A stretch of 42,911 nucleotides of DNA from Phycisphaerae bacterium (GCA_029260235.1 JAJDDP010000086.1:1-42911); one strand, 5' to 3'. Shown: positions 32,598 to 40,708, numbered from the stretch's first letter. The notes: generated by a model not told the origin, from the letters alone. Numbers and translations are program-made.

Positions 32598-34508
32598 CTA
32601 ACTATCATCTTCTTCCGGCGGCCCTAGCTGTTTGAGTTGCACTTCGAAGTCCATTGCCCCGGCTGAGACTAGGGCACATTGCTTTTGTAGCAGCATCCGG
32701 ACGATCTTGCCGGTGGTCTCGAAGCTGCGGACGTAAACTTCATCCCCCGGCGATAGGCCGTTGACCCATTCGATCCATTGGCCATACTCGCGCTGCTCTT
32801 TTTCGAGCTTTACTCGCTGAACTTCCATCCGTTCCTGCGTTCGGCGTGCCTCGATCTGGGCTTCGTGGGCGTCCTTCCTGGCCTGCTCTGCATTTCGGCG
32901 GGCGCTCAACGTACCCTCGATAGCCTGTTGCAAATGTCTGTGCTGATCGTCCAGATGCGAGCGGGCGTGCTTCACTAGCCGGCCGGGCATACCCAGGCGC
33001 TCGGCAATGGTGATCGCATTGCTGTTTCCCGGCTCGCCCAAGCGCAGGCGGTACGTTGGCCTGAGCGTCTGCACGTCAAACTCAACCGAGGCGTTGTCCA
33101 CCCGTTCGGTCGTATAAGCCAACCCCTTCAACACAGAGAGGTGCGTGGTCACTACGCCCGTGGCCTTCTTGGCCAACACCTCCTCGAGCACAGCCCGCCC
33201 AATCGCAGCTCCTTCATCCGGATCGGTGCCTGCGCCCAGTTCATCGATCAGCACCAACGAGCCGTTCCCCATGCGCTGGAGAATGTCGAGGATGTTGGCG
33301 ATGTGCCCGCTGAAGGTACTCAACGACTGCTCCAACGATTGCTCGTCACCCACATCGATGAACACTTTTCGATAAGCCGGGACAACCGACCCCTCGCCAG
33401 CTGGGATGGGAATCCCCGACTGAGCCATCAAGATCAGCAAGCCGATGGTCTTCAGCGTAACTGTCTTGCCGCCGGTATTGGGGCCGGTGATGACCAACAA
33501 ATCAAAATCATCACCCAGCCGAACATCAATGGGCACCACCTTCCGCTTACTGTCCCCGTCATCCGATGCAAACAGCTCCAGCAGCAGCGGGTGCCTCGCT
33601 TGGTGCAAGTGCAGGACCTCGTCTTCGCGAACTTCCGGGCAGATGCAGTCCCACTGCTTGGCAAAAGTTACCTTAGCGGCAATCAGGTCCAGCAAGGCCA
33701 GCGCTCCAAGCGTCTTGCCAATCTCCGGGGCGATTTCATGAATCAAACGCGACAATGCCTGCAGAATCCGGGTGATCTCCTTGTGCTCTTCTTGGCCCAG
33801 ACGGACGATACTGTTGTTTAGCTGAACAACTTCATCCGGCTCTACATACAAGGTCGCCCCTGAGTCAGAGCTGCGATGGATGATGCCGCGAATGCGTCCG
33901 CGATGTTCTGCTTTGAGCGGCAGGACCACCCGTTCATTGTGGAAGGTTGCGTTGGGGTATTGCAGCATGCGCACGACGCGGGCTTGCTTGAGCAGACGAT
34001 CAAAAACGCGCACCGCATCCTTTCGCGCTGAATCGATACTTCGCCGAATGTTGGTCAGCTTATGACTGGCTGAGTCGCGGACTCTGCCCCGTTCGTCGAT
34101 GGCTTCCCCGATTTCCTCAGCCTGGCTGGTGAAGTCGCCCACCCGATCGATGAACCGGCGCAAAAGAGGGGCTGAGTCTGGCAGCGAATCGAGCCAGCGG
34201 CACACAGGCCCCGTGGCTGCCATTGTTTGGGCAACCTCAGCCAGGTCGTCCGCTTCCAGCCCAGCCGGTGTAGCTGCGGCGCTCAAATGGCCGCTGATGC
34301 CCTTAACTCCTCCCAGAGGAGGTAAGCCGTAGTCATCAGTGACGGCGATGGCTTGGCGGACCTCGTCCAGCCACTGAACTACCAGGCGGCGGTTCGTAGA
34401 CGGTGTGATCCTGCTAGCCAACGCCTTACCCAAGCCACATCGACAGCACTTGGCCAGCAAGGTGCGAATCCGGTCAAACTCCAGTTTTTGAAGCGTATGC
34501 TCGTCCAT
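32598..34508 (-). CDS. mutS2: MutS2-type ATPase lacking the Smr nuclease domain
   Basis: MutS2 proteins are dimeric ABC-type ATPases that act on branched DNA or, as shown in some bacteria, on collided ribosomes (the MutS2/RqcU role). The 636-residue protein has the N-terminal clamp and lever regions (YVEPDEVVQLNN is a family block) and an intact ATPase: Walker A GPNTGGKT (about 342-349), Walker B LVLIDELGAGTDPDEG, and the signature TFSGHIANI. After the ATPase comes a charged coiled coil (about 525-590) and a short KOW-like end (LSPGDEVYVRSFETTG). Classical MutS2 continues to about 780 residues with a C-terminal Smr domain carrying LDLHG; here a stop comes before it and no Smr-like frame follows downstream. 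Gene symbol refers to the family only. It is divergent from the htrA-like gene. Confidence 0.9.
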   Translation of the reverse strand: MDEHTLQKLEFDRIRTLLAKCCRCGLGKALASRITPSTNRRLVVQWLDEVRQAIAVTDDYGLPPLGGVKGISGHLSAAATPAGLEADDLAEVAQTMAATGPVCRWLDSLPDSAPLLRRFIDRVGDFTSQAEEIGEAIDERGRVRDSASHKLTNIRRSIDSARKDAVRVFDRLLKQARVVRMLQYPNATFHNERVVLPLKAEHRGRIRGIIHRSSDSGATLYVEPDEVVQLNNSIVRLGQEEHKEITRILQALSRLIHEIAPEIGKTLGALALLDLIAAKVTFAKQWDCICPEVREDEVLHLHQARHPLLLELFASDDGDSKRKVVPIDVRLGDDFDLLVITGPNTGGKTVTLKTIGLLILMAQSGIPIPAGEGSVVPAYRKVFIDVGDEQSLEQSLSTFSGHIANILDILQRMGNGSLVLIDELGAGTDPDEGAAIGRAVLEEVLAKKATGVVTTHLSVLKGLAYTTERVDNASVEFDVQTLRPTYRLRLGEPGNSNAITIAERLGMPGRLVKHARSHLDDQHRHLQQAIEGTLSARRNAEQARKDAHEAQIEARRTQERMEVQRVKLEKEQREYGQWIEWVNGLSPGDEVYVRSFETTGKIVRMLLQKQCALVSAGAMDFEVQLKQLGPPEEDDS

Positions 34509-34601
34509 CTCAACCGCGGCGACTCACCTAGAACTCCTCGGGGCCTATTCGTCCCCGGGAAAATGTTCCACACCGAGGGCACAAATCCATACAATTGGAC
34601 G

Positions 34602-34632
34602 TTGGCTACCCATGGGCGACAAAGCGTATAAT
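34602..34632 (+). promoter_or_regulatory. Promoter of the HtrA-like protease gene
   Basis: A perfect TATAAT (34627-34632) with TTGGCT (34602-34607) at a long 19-nt spacing. Transcription would start near 34639, about 40 nt before the ATG. The -10 is the best in the window; the -35 is weak, so an activator may take part. Confidence 0.5.
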
Positions 34633-34677
34633 ATAGCAACGAATCCCGACTTAGGGTGAGCCGGAAATCCAGGCGGA

Positions 34678-36135
34678 ATGAACAGGATGATTGATCAAGC
34701 CAATCGACGCCTATGCGTGGGGGCAGCACTTGCTATCTGCTGCCTGCTTGGCCCCCCGGCCTACGCCCAGCGCGACAAGAGCGTCATCAGCATCAAGGAT
34801 CTTCACGACCTTCAAGACGCGTTCGTCCGCGTAGCCTACACAGTCAGACCCAGCACGGTGGCCATCAAATCATTCGACATCGCCCGTGCCACCAGCCGAA
34901 GTGGCCAAGCCGTTCGCTTCCCGCGGAGTCATGGTAGCGGGGCCATCATTCGCCACGACGGCTACATTCTAACCAACACGCACGTCATTGAAGACGGCCA
35001 GGAATTCGTCGTCATCCTTCACGACGGCCGCGAATTTGAGGCTGAGCTGGTGCAAGCGGACCAACGCAGCGACCTAGCCGTGCTAAAAATAAACGCCGTG
35101 GGACTCAAGGCAGCCAAGTACGGCATCGTCGATGACCTCAAACCAGGGCATTGGTGTTTTGTGGCTGGCAACCCATTTGGCCTAGCCAACAGTGACGGCA
35201 ACACAGCCTTTACCTACGGCATCATCAGCGCCGTGCATAAAGATCTCTCCGGTGAATTGAACGCGGGCATCGAAGATGAGGCCAATCGGCGGTACTACGG
35301 CAACTTGCTTCAAACTTCGGCGACCATCAACCCCGGCAACAGTGGAGGCCCTCTCTTCAATTTAGATGGCCGCATGGTCGGCGTGGTAACCGCTATAGCG
35401 ACGCGCTCCGGTGTCAGCGAGGGCCTGGGCTATGCTATTCCCCTCACCAAGATGAACCAGAGCATCATTGACCGACTGCGTCAAAACAAGGTTGTCGAGT
35501 ACGGCTACATGGGCATCCAAATCGGTCAGCCTGAAGACCGTGGGGGTCCTGCCGGTCGGCGCGCCCGAGGGGCAGAGATCAACGGCTTTCCAGAACGAAA
35601 CAGTCCAGCCGCTCAAGCCCTCCTCCGCAAGGGTGACGTGATCGTCGAGTTCAATGGTCAGCCAGTCGGCAGTCCTGATGAACTGATCAGGCTGGTCGGA
35701 TCCACGCCGGCCGGGCAAGCTACCACAGTCGTTTATCTGCGCAACGGCGATCGCAATTCAGCTGAGATCACGCTAATGGCTCGGCCGGTGAATCCGGTTG
35801 GGCCAGGGCAAGCCCTCGCATCGAATGAGCCGAAGACTGCCATGTGGCGTGGGGCATGGCTCCAGGAACCAACCGTAAGCCAGCTCGAAGAATTCAACCT
35901 GACTCGCCGCGATGCGGGCATTGCTGTGGTGCGCGTCGATTCGGGTAGCGAAGCCGACAAGGCCGGCCTGAATATAGCTGAGATGATCCTCGAACTGGAC
36001 GGCATCCCGATCCACTCCCTCTCAGACTTTGAGGTAGCTGAAGCCAAAGCGGGTGATCGCATCAAGCTCAAGGTCCATGGCCAAAGCGGAAGAAGGACCG
36101 TCCGCATGCCGTTCAACCCCAATAATGCATCGTAG
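34678..36135 (+). CDS. Periplasmic serine protease of the HtrA/DegP type with two PDZ domains
   Basis: An S1C family protease that degrades damaged envelope proteins. The 485-residue product starts with a Sec signal peptide (hydrophobic 13-28, probable cleavage at AYA/Q). The trypsin-like domain has the full triad: His102 (TNTHVI), Asp132 (RSDLAVLK) and Ser222 (PGNSGGP). PDZ1 is about 265-375 (YGYMGIQIG, PAAQALLRKGDVIVEFNGQP) and PDZ2 about 400-480 (GIAVVRVDSGSEADKAGL). This is the DegP/DegQ layout rather than DegS, which has one PDZ. Ribosome binding site AGGCGG is just upstream; a second ATG at 34687 is possible. MutS2 is divergent. Confidence 0.92.
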   Translation: MNRMIDQANRRLCVGAALAICCLLGPPAYAQRDKSVISIKDLHDLQDAFVRVAYTVRPSTVAIKSFDIARATSRSGQAVRFPRSHGSGAIIRHDGYILTNTHVIEDGQEFVVILHDGREFEAELVQADQRSDLAVLKINAVGLKAAKYGIVDDLKPGHWCFVAGNPFGLANSDGNTAFTYGIISAVHKDLSGELNAGIEDEANRRYYGNLLQTSATINPGNSGGPLFNLDGRMVGVVTAIATRSGVSEGLGYAIPLTKMNQSIIDRLRQNKVVEYGYMGIQIGQPEDRGGPAGRRARGAEINGFPERNSPAAQALLRKGDVIVEFNGQPVGSPDELIRLVGSTPAGQATTVVYLRNGDRNSAEITLMARPVNPVGPGQALASNEPKTAMWRGAWLQEPTVSQLEEFNLTRRDAGIAVVRVDSGSEADKAGLNIAEMILELDGIPIHSLSDFEVAEAKAGDRIKLKVHGQSGRRTVRMPFNPNNAS

Positions 36136-36242
36136 CGCCGTTCAGTCTCTTTCCGCATGAAGCGTACAAGTTAGTCGGGCGACGCGGTCGATATGGCCGT
36201 CGTATACCTTCGCCCTCGTGGTACATTCAGATAGGGTTTGTC

Positions 36243-36270
36243 TTGACCTTCGCCAATCGTGGCGCATAAT
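36243..36270 (+). promoter_or_regulatory. Promoter of the rbfA-like/rtcB operon with palindromic spacer
   Basis: TTGACC (36243-36248), a 16-nt spacer and CATAAT (36265-36270). The spacer holds the perfect inverted repeat CGCCA-N4-TGGCG (36251-36264), filling it almost exactly, as expected for a repressor operator. Transcription would start near 36277, leaving a leader of about 210 nt. Confidence 0.5.
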
Positions 36271-36315
36271 GAGCATTGATTGAACCTGTTGTTTCTCGCA
36301 GAGAGGAGGTGCCGT

Positions 36316-36372
36316 GTGTCTGCCATTACGAATATTCAAATCACGGAGCCTCGCTGCGACGACCATCGCTGA
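36316..36372 (+). CDS. Candidate leader peptide (micro-ORF)
   Basis: A perfect AGGAGG (36304-36309) lies 6 nt before GTG 36316, which opens an 18-residue frame (MSAITNIQITEPRCDDHR). A second GTG at 36314, 4 nt from the same site, opens a 29-residue frame ending at 36403 (starts MCLPLRIFKSRSLAATT). The ribosome binding site is one of the strongest in the window, yet no other gene uses it, so translation of one of the two frames is plausible. It would lie in the leader of the rbfA-like/rtcB operon, where its translation could change folding of the downstream hairpin. Confidence 0.35.
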   Translation: MSAITNIQITEPRCDDHR

Positions 36373-36442
36373 TATCACATCATCGCTGGCCCTGAGCGGC
36401 TAGGCTCCTTGTTGATCACCTTCATGTAGAGGTTTAGATCCT

Positions 36443-36472
36443 GGCGAGGCAACGCTGTGTGCGTTGTTCGCC
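36443..36472 (+). promoter_or_regulatory. Leader hairpin abutting the rbfA-like ribosome binding site
   Basis: GGCGAGGCAACGC, a 5-nt loop TGTGT, and GCGTTGTTCGCC can form a 12-bp stem (two G-U pairs, one bulged A). The stem ends 4 nt before AAGGAG (36477-36482). A hairpin this close to the ribosome binding site is likely to affect initiation, by protein binding, temperature or a ligand. There is no run of T, so it is not a classic terminator. Confidence 0.55.
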
Positions 36473-36487
36473 ACAAAAGGAGCGTTT

Positions 36488-36898
36488 ATGCCATTGAGCA
36501 AACGTGAATCAGATGTTGTGCGCGCACTATGTGCGCAGATTTATCCAGATGACGGAATCGACCCGCGCAACGACAATTGGTGCGAGGTTGATGGCACAAA
36601 CAAGCGTGATCGGAAGCTGCAGCAGTTATGCAAGCAAGTAGCCACCGCCCTACAGTTTGTCCTACCAAGCGTTCAGGGTCTGGCAGATGTCAGGGTCATG
36701 CAGGTGATGCCTGCGCCGAATGCCGGCAGGATGTGCGTGGCCGTTTCAGTCCCCGGCTCAGGGGGCGCCGAGCAAATAGCCGCACAGTTTGAACGTTGCA
36801 GTCCTTACTTGCGCAGAGAAGTGGCTCAATTTGTGTCGAGGCGCCGTGTCCCAGAGCTAGTGTTCATGCTCGTCGCCGAAGGGGCCAAAGATGACTGA
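36488..36898 (+). CDS. RbfA-like protein (ribosome-binding factor A fold)
   Basis: A 136-residue basic protein starting at ATG 36488, with AAGGAG 5 nt upstream. Residues about 40-126 match the RbfA KH-type fold: a helix DRKLQQLCKQVATALQFVL, strands LADVRVMQVMPAPNAG and MCVAVSVPGSG, a helix and the signature YLRREVAQFVSRRRVPELVF, close to the usual LRxxlAxxlxLRxxPELxF. RbfA binds the 30S subunit near helix 1 of 16S rRNA during maturation and cold adaptation. The first 40 residues, with two cysteines and an Asp-rich turn, are an unusual N-terminal extension, so this may be a paralogue rather than the housekeeping RbfA. It overlaps rtcB by 8 nt (ATGACTGA). Confidence 0.72.
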   Translation: MPLSKRESDVVRALCAQIYPDDGIDPRNDNWCEVDGTNKRDRKLQQLCKQVATALQFVLPSVQGLADVRVMQVMPAPNAGRMCVAVSVPGSGGAEQIAAQFERCSPYLRREVAQFVSRRRVPELVFMLVAEGAKDD

Positions 36899-38027
36899 CA
36901 TGAAAAACATGCGATCATGGTTGGTAGAACCTCTCAGCCCTGCGGTTCGCCAGACGATCGAGCGTCTATGCCGTGCGCCTGATGTTGTCCGTGTGGCTGT
37001 CATGCCCGATGTACATCTCGCAGCCGGCGTGAGTAATGGCGTCGCCGTGGCCACCAAACAGCTGATCTACCCAGCCGCGGTTGGCGGAGATATTGGATGC
37101 GGGTTTGCGGCCGTCGCATTTAGGGGATCCGCCAAAACCTTGAACCGACGAGCGGCAGCTGAGGATGTTCTTGCAGCATTGCCGCATTGCGTGCCCGTGA
37201 TTCGCCATCGTAGACGCGGTGGCTTGCCCGGGTACAGCGACTCGCTGGATCCTAATTCGCTCACTCAGCCCACCTTGGTGGCCAGAGCGCTAGGTGTTGG
37301 CAGAGAAGAGTTGGGCACACTTGGCCGAGGCAATCATTTCTTGGAGTTTCAGGAGGACGACGAGGCTCGACTATGGGTTATGGTGCATAGTGGCTCAAGG
37401 GCCATGGGTCAGCACATCACCGCCGCTCATCTCCGGCAGGCACAGGCTGTCGGAGGTGGATTGGCTTGGCTGGACGCCGAAACAAGCGAGGGCCAAGCCT
37501 ACTTGCAAGACGCTGCTTGGGCGAGGCGGTACGCTGCAGCGAGTCGCGAACAGATGCTCCGAGCCGCCATAGACCTCATCCAGGACACGCTTGGGCTAGA
37601 GGCTGACCAACACACATGGCTCAACTCGGATCACAACCATGTGCGGCGCGAAGAGCATTTTGGCCGTAACTTGTGGGTACACCGCAAAGGGGCAAATGCA
37701 GCCAGTGCGGGAGTGCCCAACATCGTTCCTGGTTCGATGGCGACACATACCTACCATGTGGCCGGTCGCGGTGAATCAGAATCGCTGAAGTCCAGCTCTC
37801 ACGGCGCTGGTCGGAGGTTAAGCCGATCTGCGGCGCGTGCCAAGGTGCGCCGCAAAGACTTGGCTCGGCAACTTGCTGACGTCTGGATTGACCCCAAAGT
37901 CGCCAGCAAGCTCGCGGATGAATCGCCAGCCGCGTACAAGGATCTGGAGGCGGTGATGCGCGCTCAGCGGCCGCTCGTGCGCATCATTCGTCGTGTTAGG
38001 CCAATCTTGTGCTACAGGGGCACCTAG
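36891..38027 (+). CDS. rtcB: RNA-splicing ligase RtcB family protein
   Basis: RtcB joins RNA 2',3'-cyclic phosphate (or 3'-phosphate) and 5'-hydroxyl ends using GTP and Mn, via a guanylated histidine. The 378-residue protein is a compact member. Key residues are present: Asp67 and Cys70 (GGDIGCG), His149 (GRGNHF), His166 (HSGSR), His248 (SDHNHV) and the nucleophile His304 (SSHGAGR), together with HRKGANAA and PGSM blocks. E. coli counterparts are Cys78, His168, His185, His281 and His337. It should therefore be active. Its ATG lies inside the 3' end of the rbfA-like gene (8-nt overlap), with GGGG upstream, so the two are translationally coupled. No archease, RtcA or PrfH gene is seen. Confidence 0.93.
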   Translation: MTDMKNMRSWLVEPLSPAVRQTIERLCRAPDVVRVAVMPDVHLAAGVSNGVAVATKQLIYPAAVGGDIGCGFAAVAFRGSAKTLNRRAAAEDVLAALPHCVPVIRHRRRGGLPGYSDSLDPNSLTQPTLVARALGVGREELGTLGRGNHFLEFQEDDEARLWVMVHSGSRAMGQHITAAHLRQAQAVGGGLAWLDAETSEGQAYLQDAAWARRYAAASREQMLRAAIDLIQDTLGLEADQHTWLNSDHNHVRREEHFGRNLWVHRKGANAASAGVPNIVPGSMATHTYHVAGRGESESLKSSSHGAGRRLSRSAARAKVRRKDLARQLADVWIDPKVASKLADESPAAYKDLEAVMRAQRPLVRIIRRVRPILCYRGT

Positions 38028-38089
38028 TAGTTGATACGAGCCCAACAGAAATGCGAAGTGCAGGCATGGATGGCTGGCCTGAAATGTCA

Positions 38090-38122
38090 CCAGGGGCGGG
38101 AGCTTCACGCTCTCGCCCCTGG
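38090..38122. terminator. Bidirectional hairpin between convergent genes
   Basis: A 14-bp stem (CCAGGGGCGGGAGC paired with GCTCTCGCCCCTGG, one G-U) with a 5-nt loop lies between the convergent rtcB and beta-propeller genes. No T-run follows on either strand, so it may act as a transcript-end stabiliser or a Rho-assisted terminator. Confidence 0.55.
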
Positions 38123-38162
38123 GCATATCGGTCGTCATTTTGCGGCTAACCTCAGTCTCCGA

Positions 38163-40643
38163 TTAGCCTTCGCCATCGCTCCCGGCGTCACCTTCACTCC
38201 CATCGGTTTGGCCGCCCATATCCTCACTGATCGCCCCTTCGGGAATCCCTGGCTCAGTGAAGTCATATCTTGATGGAAACTCGACGCGGGCGCTCACCTC
38301 TTGAAGGTTCGCTACCGGTGATGCGGTAATTACGCGATCAGTCACTCCGAAAACACGCTCAGCGATGAACACACCGCGGGTGAAGAACGAGCCGCCGAAG
38401 TCATCTTCTTCGGGCTTGGTATCGACTTTGCCGAGGAGGGTGAAGCCGTTCTCAGCCGAGACGCTGTAGATGAACAGTCCTTGGAAGATTTCGCCCTCGG
38501 CGAAGGTGGCTACCTCTGGCTGGCGCGTCTCTGTTGATGGCTCGCTATCCGGTCTTGGATCGACTTCCACAGCGCCGGCGAAGTCAACGTCGCCAATCTC
38601 CTCGAAGAAGCCATAGTCCTGGTGCTGAATGGGCAATGCCACCAACCCCTCTTGGGCAAAGTAATTGAACGCCTTGGGATTTCCATTGGCTTCGGACCAG
38701 GTAGCCTGGTTTCCGATGACAACATTGTGCGCCTGAATGGGGTTATCGAATTCGGTCACATCGAAAATCGAAAGCTGCACGCCCTCGGGTCGGCCGATTC
38801 CATCTGGATCAACATAAACACCCACGCTGAGCAGATGATTCTCGCCCATCGGCGTGATGAAGCTACTAAAGCCAGGAATCTTCAACTCACCGACGATCTT
38901 GGGATCGGTTGGGTCAGCCAAATCTAGAGTGAAGAATGGATCGATCTGCTTGAAGGTGACTACATAGCCTCGGTCACCCAGGAACCTGGCGGACTGAATC
39001 AACTCGCCCGGTGCAATGCCTGACACTTGGCCTACAATATCCAATTTGTCATCATCTTGGCCCATCACATAAACGGCGTTGAAGCTGGGGATCGAATCAC
39101 CGGTGTCGAAATTGAACAGTTGATCGGTCGAGGCAGCGATGCGCAAGAACCCATCGTGCTCGCCCATCGAATACTGATTTAAGATTCGCCCGGGCACAGC
39201 GCCCGCAGCCACCAGCTCCACGCTGTTCTCGGTATAGGCAAACTTGTAGATGTCCGTGGTGACCCGCCGGAAATCGAAGAAATAGGCGGTATCGGTCATG
39301 TACATCGCTTCCGTCGAGGCATAAATCAGACCGGGTTGGGCCATGATCGCCACGGCCTCGAACGAATCTGGTGTGGCGCTATCCAGGGTGACAATCGTAG
39401 TCACCCCAAACCCGTCGGCGTCCACGGGCCGGAAGTAGTCATCCCATTCGACGACATTGCCGCGCGTCTGCATGCCATCCGCATCGATCCTCACAAAATC
39501 CGGCAGGAAGGCATCCAGCTCGATTTCGGGCAATCGCAATTCGTCGATCGGTGCCCCCAAGGGAAGGATGTCATAATAGTCGCGTGATTGATTGGCGAGA
39601 ACCAATCGTAACACGCCGTCAATCATGCGGCTAGAGGCAGCTGAGCCGTCAAAAATCGTCTCGGTTACCCGCGTCGGGTTGCCGCGATCAGCCACATCAA
39701 TCACCGTAACGATGGTCTGAGGTCTTGGGATGAACCATGGAGAGAAGGAGCTGATGCCGTCGGAACTAAAACCGTCGGTACCAAAGCTATTAGTATTGAA
39801 GTCAACGCCGTCGGTACTGATGCCGTCCGACGTGGGCGGATCGTCGCCGGGATCGTCCTGTCGAACATCTACGCCGCCGTTGTCGATGGATACGCTGTCG
39901 TCGGGTCGAACAACCTCCTCGTCGGAGTTCGAGATGCTATCCTCAAAGTCGATCAATCCACCTTCGGGTAAGAATGCACCGTAGGTGTGCGTCAAGGCGA
40001 CAACGCGATCCCCAAGCAGATAGAGATCCTGTCCATAACCAGACACGGAATAGGTGGAAACCAAGCCCAATTCCTCTACCGGGCTGACCCGAATGATGCG
40101 CAGTTCGCTTTCGTTGAGAACGTAGATAAATTCGCCGTCCGTCTTGACCACATCGGACTCATCGACGCCCAACTCCTGCAGCGTGGTTCCCGAGAAGTCG
40201 TCCTGGTCCGCTGACGCCTGCTCATCCCCACCAGTGCTGCCGCCCGCATCGCCACCTGGGGTGGGGGGTGCCTCGGGTGAATTGATCGCGTCGGCCTCAA
40301 CGTCAAGTGCGCCGTCTTCAAATCCATCTCCCTCACCGCCACCTGAGACCGCCTGGTCGCCGTCAAAGCGGAAGCTCCCGAATCGGTCGTTTTGGAGCTG
40401 GATTTGCTCTTTGAAGAACGTCTCCAATTCCTCGGCGGACTCGAATCGCTTCAATTCTGCGACGCCTTGCTCCGCGACAGTGCCGCCAGAATTGTCGTTT
40501 TCGTTGCTATTGCCATTCGTGTTACCCGTGCCGTCGCCGGAATCGTTGGCATTGGTATTGTCCGGCTCATCACGTTCATTGTTCTGGCAACCAACGCCAG
40601 CCGCCATGATCAGGATACCGCCAATAATCAGAAGCTTTCTCAT
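38163..40643 (-). CDS. Beta-propeller domain lipoprotein
   Basis: An 826-residue exported lipoprotein: MRKLLIIGGILIMAAGVGC with Cys19 as the lipidated residue, then an Asn/Asp/Gly/Ser-rich linker (about 20-55). GGAG lies 8 nt before the ATG. Residues about 60-810 contain repeating blades of the Beta_propel type (PF09826-like), seen for example as YVLNESELRIIRVSP, VDIADRGNPTRV-type IVTVIDVADRGNPTRVTE, DYFRPVDADG, FTLDLADPTDPKIVGELKIP and LSIFDVTEFDNPIQAHNVV. The phrase DVADRGNPTRV and its relatives recur several times. Such propellers bind proteins or polysaccharide on the cell surface; a ligand cannot be read. An Asp/Ser/Gly-rich repeat sits inside (about 271-298). C-terminal residues are acidic and glycine-rich. 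Confidence 0.85.
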   Translation of the reverse strand: MRKLLIIGGILIMAAGVGCQNNERDEPDNTNANDSGDGTGNTNGNSNENDNSGGTVAEQGVAELKRFESAEELETFFKEQIQLQNDRFGSFRFDGDQAVSGGGEGDGFEDGALDVEADAINSPEAPPTPGGDAGGSTGGDEQASADQDDFSGTTLQELGVDESDVVKTDGEFIYVLNESELRIIRVSPVEELGLVSTYSVSGYGQDLYLLGDRVVALTHTYGAFLPEGGLIDFEDSISNSDEEVVRPDDSVSIDNGGVDVRQDDPGDDPPTSDGISTDGVDFNTNSFGTDGFSSDGISSFSPWFIPRPQTIVTVIDVADRGNPTRVTETIFDGSAASSRMIDGVLRLVLANQSRDYYDILPLGAPIDELRLPEIELDAFLPDFVRIDADGMQTRGNVVEWDDYFRPVDADGFGVTTIVTLDSATPDSFEAVAIMAQPGLIYASTEAMYMTDTAYFFDFRRVTTDIYKFAYTENSVELVAAGAVPGRILNQYSMGEHDGFLRIAASTDQLFNFDTGDSIPSFNAVYVMGQDDDKLDIVGQVSGIAPGELIQSARFLGDRGYVVTFKQIDPFFTLDLADPTDPKIVGELKIPGFSSFITPMGENHLLSVGVYVDPDGIGRPEGVQLSIFDVTEFDNPIQAHNVVIGNQATWSEANGNPKAFNYFAQEGLVALPIQHQDYGFFEEIGDVDFAGAVEVDPRPDSEPSTETRQPEVATFAEGEIFQGLFIYSVSAENGFTLLGKVDTKPEEDDFGGSFFTRGVFIAERVFGVTDRVITASPVANLQEVSARVEFPSRYDFTEPGIPEGAISEDMGGQTDGSEGDAGSDGEG
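39751..39831 (-). repeat. Short imperfect repeat encoding TDG/SDG units
   Basis: The element CCGTCGGTAC and close variants recurs (seen on the plus strand at about 39757, 39772 and 39808, with a shortened copy at about 39823). On the minus strand it encodes repeated Thr/Ser-Asp-Gly units in an exposed linker of the beta-propeller protein. Such runs can expand or contract by slippage without breaking the frame when whole units are lost. Confidence 0.5.
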
Positions 40644-40708
40644 GATGAATCTCCGTTAGCAAGCCCACCTGCAGCGGCGCCAAACAGCCACAGGGGCTCT
40701 ATGAAGCT

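Larger units (their letters stand above)
36136..36487 (+). other. Structured leader and intergenic region of the rbfA-like/rtcB operon
   Basis: This 352-base gap contains, in order, the promoter with a palindromic spacer (36243-36270), a consensus AGGAGG with a micro-ORF (36304-36403), and a 12-bp hairpin (36443-36472) next to the rbfA-like ribosome binding site. A minus-strand frame at 36142-36378 is open but has no features of a gene. Confidence 0.5.

Noticed and set aside
36142-36378. Minus-strand 78-residue frame in the rbfA-like leader
   Set aside because: No ribosome binding site or recognisable sequence; it runs opposite to the promoter and micro-ORF read there.
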